DNA from: an uncultured Campylobacter sp.
GTDB lineage: Bacteria > Campylobacterota > Campylobacteria > Campylobacterales > Campylobacteraceae
Assembly (NCBI RefSeq): GCF_937980635.1
Contig: NZ_CALJPG010000021.1
Coordinates: forward strand, 117,489-181,488
Length of the DNA stretch: 64,000 nucleotides
Direction of reading: 5' to 3'
The position numbers were made by a program, and so were the translations under genes. This document shows positions 8,664-16,935 of this stretch, one piece after another; position 1 is the stretch's first letter, and each line of letters opens with the position of its first letter. The notes below the pieces were generated by a model. That model saw only the letters and a list, made by a program, of their open reading frames with translations, searched no databases and had not been told where the DNA came from.

Positions 8664-10205
8664 TTAGGCGATCTGCTCGCCCGCGATCATTCCGAAAACT
8701 ATGCAGTCGGTTATCGCAACGGTGCCTAAGCGGCTCGCGCCGTGAGTACCGCCGGTGATCTCGCCTGCAGCCCAGAGGCCTGGGATCGGTTTATTCGTCT
8801 TAGATGATAAGACCTCGGCTTTGGTATTGATTTTTAGTCCGCCCATCGTGTGGTGAGGCTTCGGCGATAGGCGGATGACGTAGAAAGGTCCCGCTTCGTT
8901 GATCTCGCTTAGCGCGCTTTCTTGTTTGCCGAACTCGTCTTTTTTAGCTCTCACGCCTTCGTTGTATTTTTTGACGCTCTGCTTTAGCGCATCCGCAGGC
9001 ACGCCGTATTTACTGGCGATCTCATCTAGGCTCGCGCATTCGCCTACTAGCTTGCCGCTTGCCATGCCCTTGGAAATTACCTCTTCGCTTAGATCTTTAA
9101 ACGCCATTTTGGTATCTGCAAATGTTATCGGATAGGCTTTCGGATCCTCGCGTAAAATTTTAAACTCGGCGTCCGCTCTAGTCTTGCGGTCTGCAAGCTC
9201 GTTCATAAAGCGTTTCCCCGTGCGAACGTCCACGGCGATACCGTATTTAAAGGTGCCTTGCTGAGTTAGGATCGGAGCGGTGCCGAAGCCCTTCTCATCG
9301 GGGCTTGCCCACGGACCAAACTGGATCCAATCGACCTGTACCGGATACGCGCCGATCTCAAAAGCTTTTAGCAGCGCGCCCGCGGTGGCTCCAGGATGGT
9401 TCGTGCTATCGACATCATCTGGGATGCGCGGGTCTTGAAGCTTGCGGAAAATTTTATCGCGGCAAAATCCGCCCGCTGCGAGCACTACGCCTTTTTTGGC
9501 TTTGAGCGTCTTTTTGGTACCGCTCGTGTTTTCAAGATCGTCGCTGTAAAGATTCGGATCAAATTTATACTCCTCGCGGATCACGACGCCCGCTACACGA
9601 TCACCGTCCATTACGAAATCGTCAAATTTCGCGCGGCGGCGAAGCTCGCAGCCCTTATCTTTTAGCGCTTCAAATTTTTCAAGCATCGGCTGGATGTAAC
9701 CTGAGCCGCTATCATTTGTAGTTAGCATCGAGCGCGCGACGCTGTGTCCGCCGAAGTGCGCGCAGTGATCCATTTTAAATTGCACGCCGTTATCTACGAG
9801 AAATTTAAACGCGTCTAAGCCACGATCGGCTAAGGTGCTTAAAAGCTCAGGGTGGTTGATGCCAAGTCCTGCTTTTAGACAGTCGTTCATAAATAGCTCT
9901 TTGCTATCCTTGATACCCGTTTTTTCCTGCACTGGGTTCATCGGCACGCTCATACCGCCGCCGTTGATGACGGAGTTTCCGCCGATACGGCCCATCTTTT
10001 CTAGGATTAGCACTTTATTGCCTTTTTGCGCGGCTTTTAAGCCTGCTGCAAGTCCCGCAAAGCCGCTGCCGATGATGATTACATCCCACTCCTCGTCAAA
10101 TTTAACGTCCTTTGCGTCCACCGCACTTGCTTGCGCATTTACCGCGCCGAGTGCGAGCGCGCCGGCTCCTACCATACCCATTTTCAGTATGTCACGTCTC
10201 TGCAT
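8664..10205 (-). CDS. Periplasmic Tat-exported FAD flavoprotein reductase, fumarate reductase-like
   Basis: A 513-residue FAD protein of the succinate dehydrogenase/fumarate reductase flavoprotein family. The start carries a Tat-type leader (RRDILKMGMVGAGALALG), fitting export of a folded, FAD-loaded enzyme. The FAD Rossmann motif IIIGSGFAG lies at about 43-51. The C-terminal catalytic stretch has HHTMGG (His451/452) and HGASRLGT (Arg492), and the acid-catalyst arginine region NELADR (Arg340) is present. In contrast, the substrate-binding QxHPT of flavocytochrome c3 is replaced by QFGPW (295-299), so the histidine that holds the second carboxylate of fumarate is missing. It therefore probably reduces another unsaturated acid (a methacrylate- or urocanate-like substrate). 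Electrons come from the two cytochromes encoded downstream. AAAGGAG precedes the start. Confidence 0.85.
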   Translation of the reverse strand: MQRRDILKMGMVGAGALALGAVNAQASAVDAKDVKFDEEWDVIIIGSGFAGLAAGLKAAQKGNKVLILEKMGRIGGNSVINGGGMSVPMNPVQEKTGIKDSKELFMNDCLKAGLGINHPELLSTLADRGLDAFKFLVDNGVQFKMDHCAHFGGHSVARSMLTTNDSGSGYIQPMLEKFEALKDKGCELRRRAKFDDFVMDGDRVAGVVIREEYKFDPNLYSDDLENTSGTKKTLKAKKGVVLAAGGFCRDKIFRKLQDPRIPDDVDSTNHPGATAGALLKAFEIGAYPVQVDWIQFGPWASPDEKGFGTAPILTQQGTFKYGIAVDVRTGKRFMNELADRKTRADAEFKILREDPKAYPITFADTKMAFKDLSEEVISKGMASGKLVGECASLDEIASKYGVPADALKQSVKKYNEGVRAKKDEFGKQESALSEINEAGPFYVIRLSPKPHHTMGGLKINTKAEVLSSKTNKPIPGLWAAGEITGGTHGASRLGTVAITDCIVFGMIAGEQIA

Positions 10206-10229
10206 ATTGCTCCTTTACTTTGAAATCCC

Positions 10230-10246
10230 TTAATCTTAAAGATTAA
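10230..10246. promoter_or_regulatory. 17-bp palindrome, probable LysR-type operator
   Basis: TTAATCTTAAAGATTAA is a perfect inverted repeat with 8-base arms and a single central base. It lies 25 bases before the flavoprotein start, in the 139-base divergent region shared with the LysR gene. LysR regulators usually bind imperfect T-N11-A dyads in such regions. A TATAAT at about 10296-10301 may be the -10 of the LysR gene. Confidence 0.55.
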
Positions 10247-10344
10247 TATTGTAATTTTATATTAAATCTTTATGTAAGTCAAATGTTATTTGGTATATAA
10301 TTTAATAGCTAGAGGCTATAAAATTTCAACCGAAAGGGCAAAAT

Positions 10345-11256
10345 ATGAGCTTACGACATATGGAATTTGCGGTAAAAATTTCGGAGCTTAAAAGTTTTAC
10401 AAAAGCGGCGAACGAGCTTGGAATCGCGCAGCCGTCGCTTTCAAAAAGCATTATGCTTTTAGAAAAGGAGCTTGGGGTCGAAATTTTCGATAGAAAAAAC
10501 GGGCTTGAGCTTACCTACGCGGGCGAAATTTACATCGCCAGAGCGAAAAATATGCTTAGGCTCAATAAGGAGCTAAATAACGAAATACGCGGGCTTTTGT
10601 CGATCAAGACGGGCAAGCTCATCATCGGCGCGACCTCGACCAGCTTTAAATTTATCGAAAAGATCATCGCGGTCTTTTGTAGTAGGTTTTCGAAGGCCGA
10701 TATCAGGATCGTGCACGTCCACTCCGAGCCCGCGCTCATCGAGATGCTAAAAAGCGGCGAGCTTGATATCATCTATGCCGCGCACTTCGGCGAGCTTTCT
10801 GCAGAGGGGCTTGAGTGCGAGTTTATAAAAAAGCGTAGGCTGCTTCTAAGCGTCTGCTCCTCTCATCCGGCTGTTTCGCGAGCGAGTATAAATTCTACCG
10901 AGAAATACCCTAAAATCGCACTTAGCGAGTTTAAATCCGATAAATTTGCAATAAGCGGTAAAATTTTAAAAAGCGAATCGAACTTTAAAAAGATCTTTGA
11001 AAACGCGGGCTTTACGCCTCAAATTTTCTGCGACACCTCATATTTTTACGTAGCTAACGCGATGGTCGCGGCGGGGCTTTGCGTGAGCTTTAGCTTCGCG
11101 CGGTACATTTTTGAGACGCAAAAGGACTATATCACGCTCTTTGACGTCGCGGATGAGCCGCTTTTGGACGTGTCGTTTTCAGTCGTGTATAAAAAGCCAT
11201 CCAAGCTCGCAAAGGAATTTATAAAGATGATAAAAGCGGGCAAAAGCGGCGAGTAG
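10345..11256 (+). CDS. LysR-family transcriptional regulator
   Basis: A 303-residue regulator with an N-terminal winged helix-turn-helix (SFTKAANELGIAQPSLSKSI, then LEKELGVEIFDR) and a C-terminal effector-binding domain from about residue 90 (TGKLIIGATS onward). It is transcribed divergently from the periplasmic reductase operon, the usual geometry for a LysR protein and its target, so it most likely responds to the substrate of that reductase. The ATG is preceded by AAAGGG. The effector cannot be predicted from the sequence. Confidence 0.9.
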   Translation: MSLRHMEFAVKISELKSFTKAANELGIAQPSLSKSIMLLEKELGVEIFDRKNGLELTYAGEIYIARAKNMLRLNKELNNEIRGLLSIKTGKLIIGATSTSFKFIEKIIAVFCSRFSKADIRIVHVHSEPALIEMLKSGELDIIYAAHFGELSAEGLECEFIKKRRLLLSVCSSHPAVSRASINSTEKYPKIALSEFKSDKFAISGKILKSESNFKKIFENAGFTPQIFCDTSYFYVANAMVAAGLCVSFSFARYIFETQKDYITLFDVADEPLLDVSFSVVYKKPSKLAKEFIKMIKAGKSGE

Positions 11257-11547
11257 GGCGCGCGGGTTTAAATTTAATAATGCGCTACAAAGGTTTAAAT
11301 TTAATAACGCACCGCGAGGCGCTGCAGTCAAAATGCTTTTAAAATTTCATCTTACAATCTTGCTCTTTAAATTTAAGCTCGCAGCTTGCTTGGCTGAAAT
11401 TTTATCTAAAATTTTATTTTGCGCTAGTCGGTTAAATTTTATCTTGCGCCACGCCAGGCTAAATTTTATCTCGCGGCGAGTCAGATTAAATTTCATCCGC
11501 TGCGGCTGCGTAAATTTACGGCGCGCTCTTTTATAAAATTTTATCTG
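11257..11547. repeat. Degenerate AAATTT-core repeats
   Basis: A gene-free stretch containing several quasi-repeats of about 24-27 bases with the core TAAATTTTATCNNGCG, clearest from 11436 to 11510. The same words occur in frame in the tails of the neighbouring APE genes. No gene is supported in it. Confidence 0.55.
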
Positions 11548-11600
11548 CAAGCGGGTAAAGAGCGTCTATTTAGTACTTTGGGCTCTTTGGCTCCCGCTTG
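11548..11600 (-). terminator. Possible terminator of the APE operon
   Basis: Directly after the stop of the exporter gene, CAAGCGGG pairs with CCCGCTTG and AAAGAGC with GCTCTTT, giving a two-part stem with a small internal bulge. What follows on the minus strand is AT-rich (GATAAAATTTTAT) but is not a clean U-run. Confidence 0.45.
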
Positions 11601-11601
11601 A

Positions 11602-13737
11602 TTAGCTTTTCTTGCTCGCCGCTAAAACTTGCGCCAAGATCGCCGCTAGCGCGATATTTAGGCTGACGCATAGCCCAAACAGCGCCACAGCCTTGGTAGA
11701 GCTAAAAGCAAGCGTAAAAAAAGAGATTATGCTGGTTAAAGATGCGAGCGTTATGCCGAAAATTTTATCGCTAAGCGCCATTTTATCGTTATTTGCAAAG
11801 ATCATATAATCGATCCCCACGGCGCCTGAGAGGATCAGCGCAAAGATCGCAAAAATATTTACGCTCACGCCGAATGCGCTAAGTAGGGCGAGCACGGCTA
11901 AATTTGTCGCAAAGACACAGATGACGATCAGCCACGCCGTCCGCGCTCCGAAAAACGCCCATAGCAATGCGAGTGCGAGGGCGTATGCGGCGCATTTTAG
12001 ATACAGAGCGTTGATTTTGATCTGCGAAAACGCCTCGCTTATGGCACTTCGCATGTTTAGATGCAGCGCGCCCATCTGAGCGGCAAGCTCACTTACGGCT
12101 GTTTTATCGTGCACGCCGCGCAAAAAAGCGATATGCGGATCGATGCTCGGCATCGCGGCAAAAAGAATAGAGCTTCTGGCCTGCTCGTAGCTTAAAATGG
12201 GCGCATCTGCAATCTTGGCAAAGTTTGCATCCACGAGCTCGCGGCTGAGCCCGAGATTTAAAAATGCACTTCTATCGTAGTTTGCAAAGGCTTGTTTGAT
12301 AAATCTCTGCGTAGCGGGATCCAAAATCGGCGCACCCGCGTATGAGTCCGCAAGACCGCGCGCCACGGCCTCTTTGGCTACCGCACTCGCGTTCTTGCCC
12401 ACTATCAGATCAAAGCTGGAGCCGCCGATGCTCGCGAGCTTAGCGCTCATCGCGATTAGGTTTTTATCCAAGCTCGCGTATTCGCTGACGTCGTCCTTAA
12501 GCTCCATTTTAAAATACAAAAACGCAAGCAACGCCGTGCAAATGATGGCGAGCGCTTTGAAGCTTAAGCTTATCTTGCAAAGCGCCTTTGCGTAGAGCTC
12601 AAGAGCTTTTGCAAAAGCCGTAGCGGGGCGAAATTCTACCCCTTCAAGAAGCAGCGGCAGGGCGAAGTAGCTAAAGCAAAACGCCCCCGCAAGTGCGGCT
12701 ATGGCAAAGATCGCGATCTCTTTGAGCAGAAAAAACGGACTGAATAAAAATACGAAGTAGCCCCCCGCCGTGATGAAAAAGCCTAGAAGCAGGATGTTTC
12801 GCATGCTTTTTATCGAGCGAGCTTTGATCCGACGCGCGATGTTTGCGCCGAGCCAGTGCACGGCATAATCCAGCATCAGCCCGATTAGGCTCGTCGAAAC
12901 CACGGCGCTTAGGATATGGATCGAGCCGCGGATCGCCATCGTGGCGGCTACGCCGCAGGCGAGCCCGAAAAGCGCGGGCAGCAGCAGGCAGAATATCCGT
13001 GCGCGCGAAAATGCCGCCAGCAGCAGCGCCGCGCACAGGCTAAGAGAAACGGCGCCCGCGACGGAGCTTTCGCGCACGCCCGCGCTTTTGCCCAATGCGC
13101 TAAAAAGGGCGGTGCCGGAGATTAAAATTTCGCTCTTTTGCGCCTCGCGCACCAGAGCGCTAAGCGCGTCGTCGTTTGCTTTCGGAGCGAGCCTAGCCGT
13201 AGCGAAGTAGTACGGCGCGCCGTCAATGGTCGCGATGAAGCGGTTTTGCGCAGGATCAAGTCTGATAGCGCCGTGAGTGCCGAGGCGCGAGTGAAGGCTG
13301 AGCGAGAAAAAATCCTGTGAGAGGCTAAGCGGGCGAAATTTTGAGTAAAGCTCACGCGCGCTACGCTCAAAAAAGGCCTGCGGATCGTTTTTCAAAAGCT
13401 CCACGCTCGCATCGTCTAGCATCGCGGGCGCAAAGCGCGCAAGCTCGCTCTGATACACGCTCGCGTCCTTTACTTCATAGATTATGCTCTCAAAAAGCCC
13501 GCTTTTTTGCATATCCGCAATGAACGCGTCAAAGCTCGCTTTCTCTGCGCTTGCGACGATTATTTGCCTCGCGATCTCGCGGTTGAAATCCTCGACGCTC
13601 TGTTTCTGCTCGCCGGAAATTTCAATACCGCTTAGCTCGTAAAAATCGGAATTTACGCGGTTTAAATTTAACGCTATAAATGCGCAAAGCGCGATGAATG
13701 CCGCGCCGAATACCGCTAAAACCGCACTCTTACTCAT
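11602..13737 (-). CDS. MMPL/RND-type exporter of the aryl polyene cluster (ApeM-like)
   Basis: A 711-residue inner-membrane protein of the MMPL/RND superfamily in the usual two-repeat layout. A first membrane helix (AVLAVFGAAFIALCAFIAL) is followed by a periplasmic domain of about 200 residues, five or six helices, a second periplasmic domain, and a final helix bundle with the family string GAVGIDYMIFANNDK. It is the last gene of the operon and overlaps the LolA-like gene by eight bases. In characterised APE clusters the equivalent protein, with the LolA-like and DUF3261 proteins, is thought to move the polyene lipid towards the outer membrane. Confidence 0.85.
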   Translation of the reverse strand: MSKSAVLAVFGAAFIALCAFIALNLNRVNSDFYELSGIEISGEQKQSVEDFNREIARQIIVASAEKASFDAFIADMQKSGLFESIIYEVKDASVYQSELARFAPAMLDDASVELLKNDPQAFFERSARELYSKFRPLSLSQDFFSLSLHSRLGTHGAIRLDPAQNRFIATIDGAPYYFATARLAPKANDDALSALVREAQKSEILISGTALFSALGKSAGVRESSVAGAVSLSLCAALLLAAFSRARIFCLLLPALFGLACGVAATMAIRGSIHILSAVVSTSLIGLMLDYAVHWLGANIARRIKARSIKSMRNILLLGFFITAGGYFVFLFSPFFLLKEIAIFAIAALAGAFCFSYFALPLLLEGVEFRPATAFAKALELYAKALCKISLSFKALAIICTALLAFLYFKMELKDDVSEYASLDKNLIAMSAKLASIGGSSFDLIVGKNASAVAKEAVARGLADSYAGAPILDPATQRFIKQAFANYDRSAFLNLGLSRELVDANFAKIADAPILSYEQARSSILFAAMPSIDPHIAFLRGVHDKTAVSELAAQMGALHLNMRSAISEAFSQIKINALYLKCAAYALALALLWAFFGARTAWLIVICVFATNLAVLALLSAFGVSVNIFAIFALILSGAVGIDYMIFANNDKMALSDKIFGITLASLTSIISFFTLAFSSTKAVALFGLCVSLNIALAAILAQVLAASKKS

Positions 13738-14257
13738 CTAAGCTCACGACGCTAGAAAATACGTTTTCGCTCACGTCGCCGTTAGCGCTGTTAATTCGTA
13801 GCACCCTGACGTAGGCGCCGCCCTCGATCACGATATTTTTAAAGATATTTTGCAGCATCCCTTTTGGGCTTAGCTCGGCGCGCCACGCATCTTTGCTGCC
13901 GCTTAGCGCGATCGAGAAATTTTTGCTAAGTCGCGCTACGTCCAGGCGCGAGATCGCCAAAAAGGTGTCCTTATCAAAAAGCGAATCGGCGCTTTTGACC
14001 CATACTTCGCCGCTGCGTTCAAAAACGCCGTCCGCGCCGATTTTTAGCTCGCTTCGCACCGGCTTTAGCGTCGTCCAAAACAGCTCGCCACCTTTGATCC
14101 TAAACTCGCCGCTGCTTCGTACGGGCTCAGCAAAGCCCTCAATGCTGAGCGTTTCGCTAAATTTGCCGCCGATATTGTCGGTCTTAAGCGCCAGATCGCT
14201 TACTTCAAGCGCGCTCGCAAGTCCCAAAATCGCTAAAAATAAAGCTAAAATTTTCAT
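13730..14257 (-). CDS. LolA-like periplasmic carrier of the APE cluster (ApeL-like)
   Basis: A 175-residue periplasmic protein with a short signal peptide (MKILALFLAILGLASA). Its pattern is LolA-like: strands such as GKFSETLSIEGFAEPVRSSG and GGELFWTTLKPVRSELKIG alternate with short turns. It overlaps the exporter gene by eight bases, so translation is probably coupled. LolA-fold proteins carry lipidated cargo across the periplasm, and in APE clusters this member is expected to handle the polyene lipid. The family is clear from context and pattern; overall identity to true LolA looks low. Confidence 0.75.
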   Translation of the reverse strand: MKILALFLAILGLASALEVSDLALKTDNIGGKFSETLSIEGFAEPVRSSGEFRIKGGELFWTTLKPVRSELKIGADGVFERSGEVWVKSADSLFDKDTFLAISRLDVARLSKNFSIALSGSKDAWRAELSPKGMLQNIFKNIVIEGGAYVRVLRINSANGDVSENVFSSVVSLDE

Positions 14258-14290
14258 CGTAGTCCTTTAAATTTTTATGCTCGCTAAATT

Positions 14291-14836
14291 TCACTGCTCG
14301 TTATCGCTAGGCAAAATTTCATTCGCCGCGGCGTTTTGAGGGCAGTCTTGCTCGGAAGCGGCTTTGTTCGCTACTGAAATTTCATTCACTGTCGAAATTT
14401 TATCTGCCGCCGAAATTTTACCTGCGGGATTTTTCTCTGCTAAAATTTTATCCGCGCACGCCTTTAACTGCGGCGGTATCTCATACAGCGTCCTTTTGGA
14501 ATCAAGCTCCACCGCAGCTTGAGACGTAGTTGCCTTGGCTAATAGCGCGCCCGACAGGCTTTTGATGCGGTAGGAAAATTTTATGATCGTATCGCATTCG
14601 AGCAGCTCGATGCTCACTGCAACCTCGTCGTCAAAAAGTATCGGCGCGATAAATTTAAACTCCATTTTGATAATGGGATATATAAATCCATCATCTCTCA
14701 TCTGCATATATGTGTAGCCCGCGTCGCGCCAAAACTCGCATCTAGCGTCCTCACAGAGCTTTACGTAGTTGCCGTGCCACATCACGCCCATCGGATCTGC
14801 GTCGTAAAATCTGGCGCGAAATTTATACTCTTTCAT
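14291..14836 (-). CDS. Hotdog thioesterase of the APE cluster (ApeK-like) with low-complexity tail
   Basis: A 4-hydroxybenzoyl-CoA-thioesterase-type hotdog protein: YDADPMGVMWHGNY near residues 11-24 is the active-site loop with Asp14 and His21. In APE synthesis it may release stalled or finished acyl chains from the ACP. The hotdog fold is complete by about residue 130. The last 50 or so residues are a low-complexity tail with repeated AADKIS, VNEIS and NEILPS units, encoded by AAATTT-core repeats like those in the spacers, which is unusual for this small family. It overlaps the acyltransferase gene by 14 bases. Confidence 0.8.
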   Translation of the reverse strand: MKEYKFRARFYDADPMGVMWHGNYVKLCEDARCEFWRDAGYTYMQMRDDGFIYPIIKMEFKFIAPILFDDEVAVSIELLECDTIIKFSYRIKSLSGALLAKATTSQAAVELDSKRTLYEIPPQLKACADKILAEKNPAGKISAADKISTVNEISVANKAASEQDCPQNAAANEILPSDNEQ

Positions 14837-15947
14837 TCCTCTCTCCGCTATGAAATTTTTCGTCTTGCGCGGAGGATTTTGCGGCGGCCAAATTTGAATT
14901 ATCTAAATTTAGCGCAGTATCCGAGCTCGCCGTACTTTTTAAATTTGACGCGGCATTCGAACTTGCCGTGTCGTTTAAATCCGCTACGCCATTTAAATTT
15001 GACGCAGCGTTTGAACCCGTCTCGCCGAAATTTTGCGCGCCGTCGCGCTCCGCATCGCTCGCGTTTTCCTCTTGCGCCCAAAAATCAAAGAAATTATACC
15101 ATTGAGAAGGAAATTCTTTGGCATAAAGCTCTAGCTGCCGCACGTAGCTTTTAAGAGGCGGCGCGACCGATCGCGCCTTATCGCGGCTCTTTAGCGGCGC
15201 GGGTAGCGGCTGCAGCCGAAGCTCGTGGCCGCTGCGCCCTTCGTAGCACCATAGGCTAAATAGCGGCGCGTCTAAAATTTTAGCGAGCAGATAGCCGCCG
15301 ATCGGGAAGTTTGCGCTGCACCCTAAAAAATCCTCGCTTTGAAATTTATCCGAGCCCACCGGCATGCGATCGCCCATTATCGCGATGTGCTCGCCGTTTT
15401 GCAGAAGCTCTTTGATTTGCAGCATCTCGCCGATGCCGAGCTCGCCGACGTAAAGAATTTTCACGCCGCCGCCCATCTTTTCGATAAATTTCATAAAATT
15501 TTCGCTGTGTTTGCGAAAGATCAGCACGTTGATTTTTATCCCCGCCGTGCTTGCCGAAAGAGCGCGCGCGATCTCGGTGTTGCCGAAGTGCGAAGTGATT
15601 AAAATTTTGCCCGTTCCGTCGCTTAAAAGCTCCTTCATACCGCTTTGCACGCGAATTTGATCCAGCGCGATCTTGCCGTTCCAAACCGCGATTTTTTCGC
15701 ACAGACTGAGGGAAAATTTATAAAAATTCGCGTAAATTTCGCGAATCTTGGGCTCGCGATCAAGCGCGCGCCGCAAAAACTCCCCGATCGCGCGTCGCTC
15801 GTTTTTAAGCAGCGCAAAATAGATCGCCGAGATGCAAAGTGCTGTGCCTCGCATACAAAAATCTGGCGTGTGAAGCGTGATGAAGCGGGCTAAATTTAAA
15901 AGCGCCGCGCCCGCCTTTTCGTTGTTTTCGCTCCAGTGCTTAGCCAT
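14823..15947 (-). CDS. Lipid A acyltransferase-like (LPLAT) protein of the APE cluster
   Basis: A HtrB/LpxL-type acyltransferase expected to act on the inner membrane, joining the polyene acyl chain to its lipid anchor. Family strings include ITSHFGNTEIARAL (active-site H of the HX4E/D type), LIFRKHSENFMKFIEKMG and IAIMGDRMP. The core ends near residue 300 (WYNFFDFWAQEE), and the final 75 or so residues are Asn/Ser/Ala-rich repeats (NAASNL units) from AAATTT-core DNA. I place the start at 15947, giving an 8-base overlap (ATGGCTAA) with the glycosyltransferase stop; eight upstream codons are also open. In some APE clusters this activity is fused to the glycosyltransferase; here the two are separate. 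Confidence 0.8.
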   Translation of the reverse strand: MAKHWSENNEKAGAALLNLARFITLHTPDFCMRGTALCISAIYFALLKNERRAIGEFLRRALDREPKIREIYANFYKFSLSLCEKIAVWNGKIALDQIRVQSGMKELLSDGTGKILITSHFGNTEIARALSASTAGIKINVLIFRKHSENFMKFIEKMGGGVKILYVGELGIGEMLQIKELLQNGEHIAIMGDRMPVGSDKFQSEDFLGCSANFPIGGYLLAKILDAPLFSLWCYEGRSGHELRLQPLPAPLKSRDKARSVAPPLKSYVRQLELYAKEFPSQWYNFFDFWAQEENASDAERDGAQNFGETGSNAASNLNGVADLNDTASSNAASNLKSTASSDTALNLDNSNLAAAKSSAQDEKFHSGERNERV

Positions 15948-16935
15948 CGCGCCCGTCCTTTGCGACGGCATGTTGCGACGAGGCTTTTACGAGCGAACTT
16001 TGCGCTGAATTTTCCGCCTGCGGGCTTTGTGCTGCGGCCTTGTCGCCGCATTTTTCGGTACCGGCTTTTTCGTCTGCGCCGCCGCCCATCTCTTTTTTCG
16101 CACCTTTGCAGCTATCGCGCCGCGCATCGCTGCAAAGGTTTTGCCCCGATAGCCCTTGCAAAATTTCGTCTGCACTCTGCTCATCCTGCAAGCCGCGCTT
16201 TTTAAATTTATCGCAGGCGCGCTTTAGCACCCTTTTTGCAAGCCAAAGCGGAAGCTCGCAAAATAGCCTCGCGTGCATCAGCGAAATTCCAAAATTATCT
16301 CGAAACGGCGCGAAATGGCTCACCCCGCCCGCTTCGTAGTGCACCGCCAGATCGAGCCATTTTATCTCTAGCCCCGCCCGCGCGGCCAGGATTAAAATTT
16401 CAGCATCAAAGCCCATCCTGCGGCTCTTAGTGTGAGGCAGAAGCGGCACGATCCCCTCTAGCGGGTAAATTCTAAAGCCGCACATTGCGTCTTTTATGCG
16501 GTGCGAAAGGGTGTTGATCACGCACCAAAAATTCATTATCTTGCGTCCGTGCAAGCGGGACTTGGGCGCGCTTTCGTCATACACGGGCGCGGCGCAGATC
16601 AGCGCGGCGGGCTTGCGCGCCGCAAGCGCCAAAAACTCCTCGCATCTGCTTACGTCGTGCTGAAAGTCCGCGTCGATCTGAAAGGCGTGCGTAAATCCAA
16701 GCTCCTTCGCCCACGCCAGCCCGTCGCACACTGCAGCGCCTTTTCCGCCGTTTTGCGCGCGGGCGTAAATTTGAGCTGCAAGCCCCTTTAGCGCGCTTTT
16801 GCTCGCCTCGTCGCTGCCGTCGTCCACGATCAGCACGGGCGCGATGGGCGCTAGGGCGCTTACGAGCTCGGCGATACGCGCGGGATGGTTGAAGTAGGGC
16901 AGTAAAAACGCAGGCTTAAAGGCAGATTCTTCCAC
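15940..16935 (-). CDS. Family 2 glycosyltransferase of the APE cluster (ApeJ-like)
   Basis: A GT-A fold glycosyltransferase. The core shows LIVDDGSDE (nucleotide site), AQNGGKGAAVCDGL, QIDADFQHD (DxD-type metal site) and DAMCGFRIYP with RRMGFDAEIL. It probably adds a sugar during assembly or anchoring of the polyene. I prefer the GTG at 16935: AAGG lies nine bases before it and the conserved domain (PAFLLPYFNHP) starts a few residues later. An ATG at 17010 is open but has no ribosome site and would overlap the ligase gene by 95 bases. The last 70 residues are charged low-complexity sequence. It is flanked by overlapping genes on both sides. Confidence 0.8.
   Translation of the reverse strand: MEESAFKPAFLLPYFNHPARIAELVSALAPIAPVLIVDDGSDEASKSALKGLAAQIYARAQNGGKGAAVCDGLAWAKELGFTHAFQIDADFQHDVSRCEEFLALAARKPAALICAAPVYDESAPKSRLHGRKIMNFWCVINTLSHRIKDAMCGFRIYPLEGIVPLLPHTKSRRMGFDAEILILAARAGLEIKWLDLAVHYEAGGVSHFAPFRDNFGISLMHARLFCELPLWLAKRVLKRACDKFKKRGLQDEQSADEILQGLSGQNLCSDARRDSCKGAKKEMGGGADEKAGTEKCGDKAAAQSPQAENSAQSSLVKASSQHAVAKDGRDG

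Noticed and set aside
11347..11550. 67-codon frames on both strands after the LysR gene
   Set aside because: They translate KIKFNR/NFIRLR-type repeats from AAATTTTATC words.
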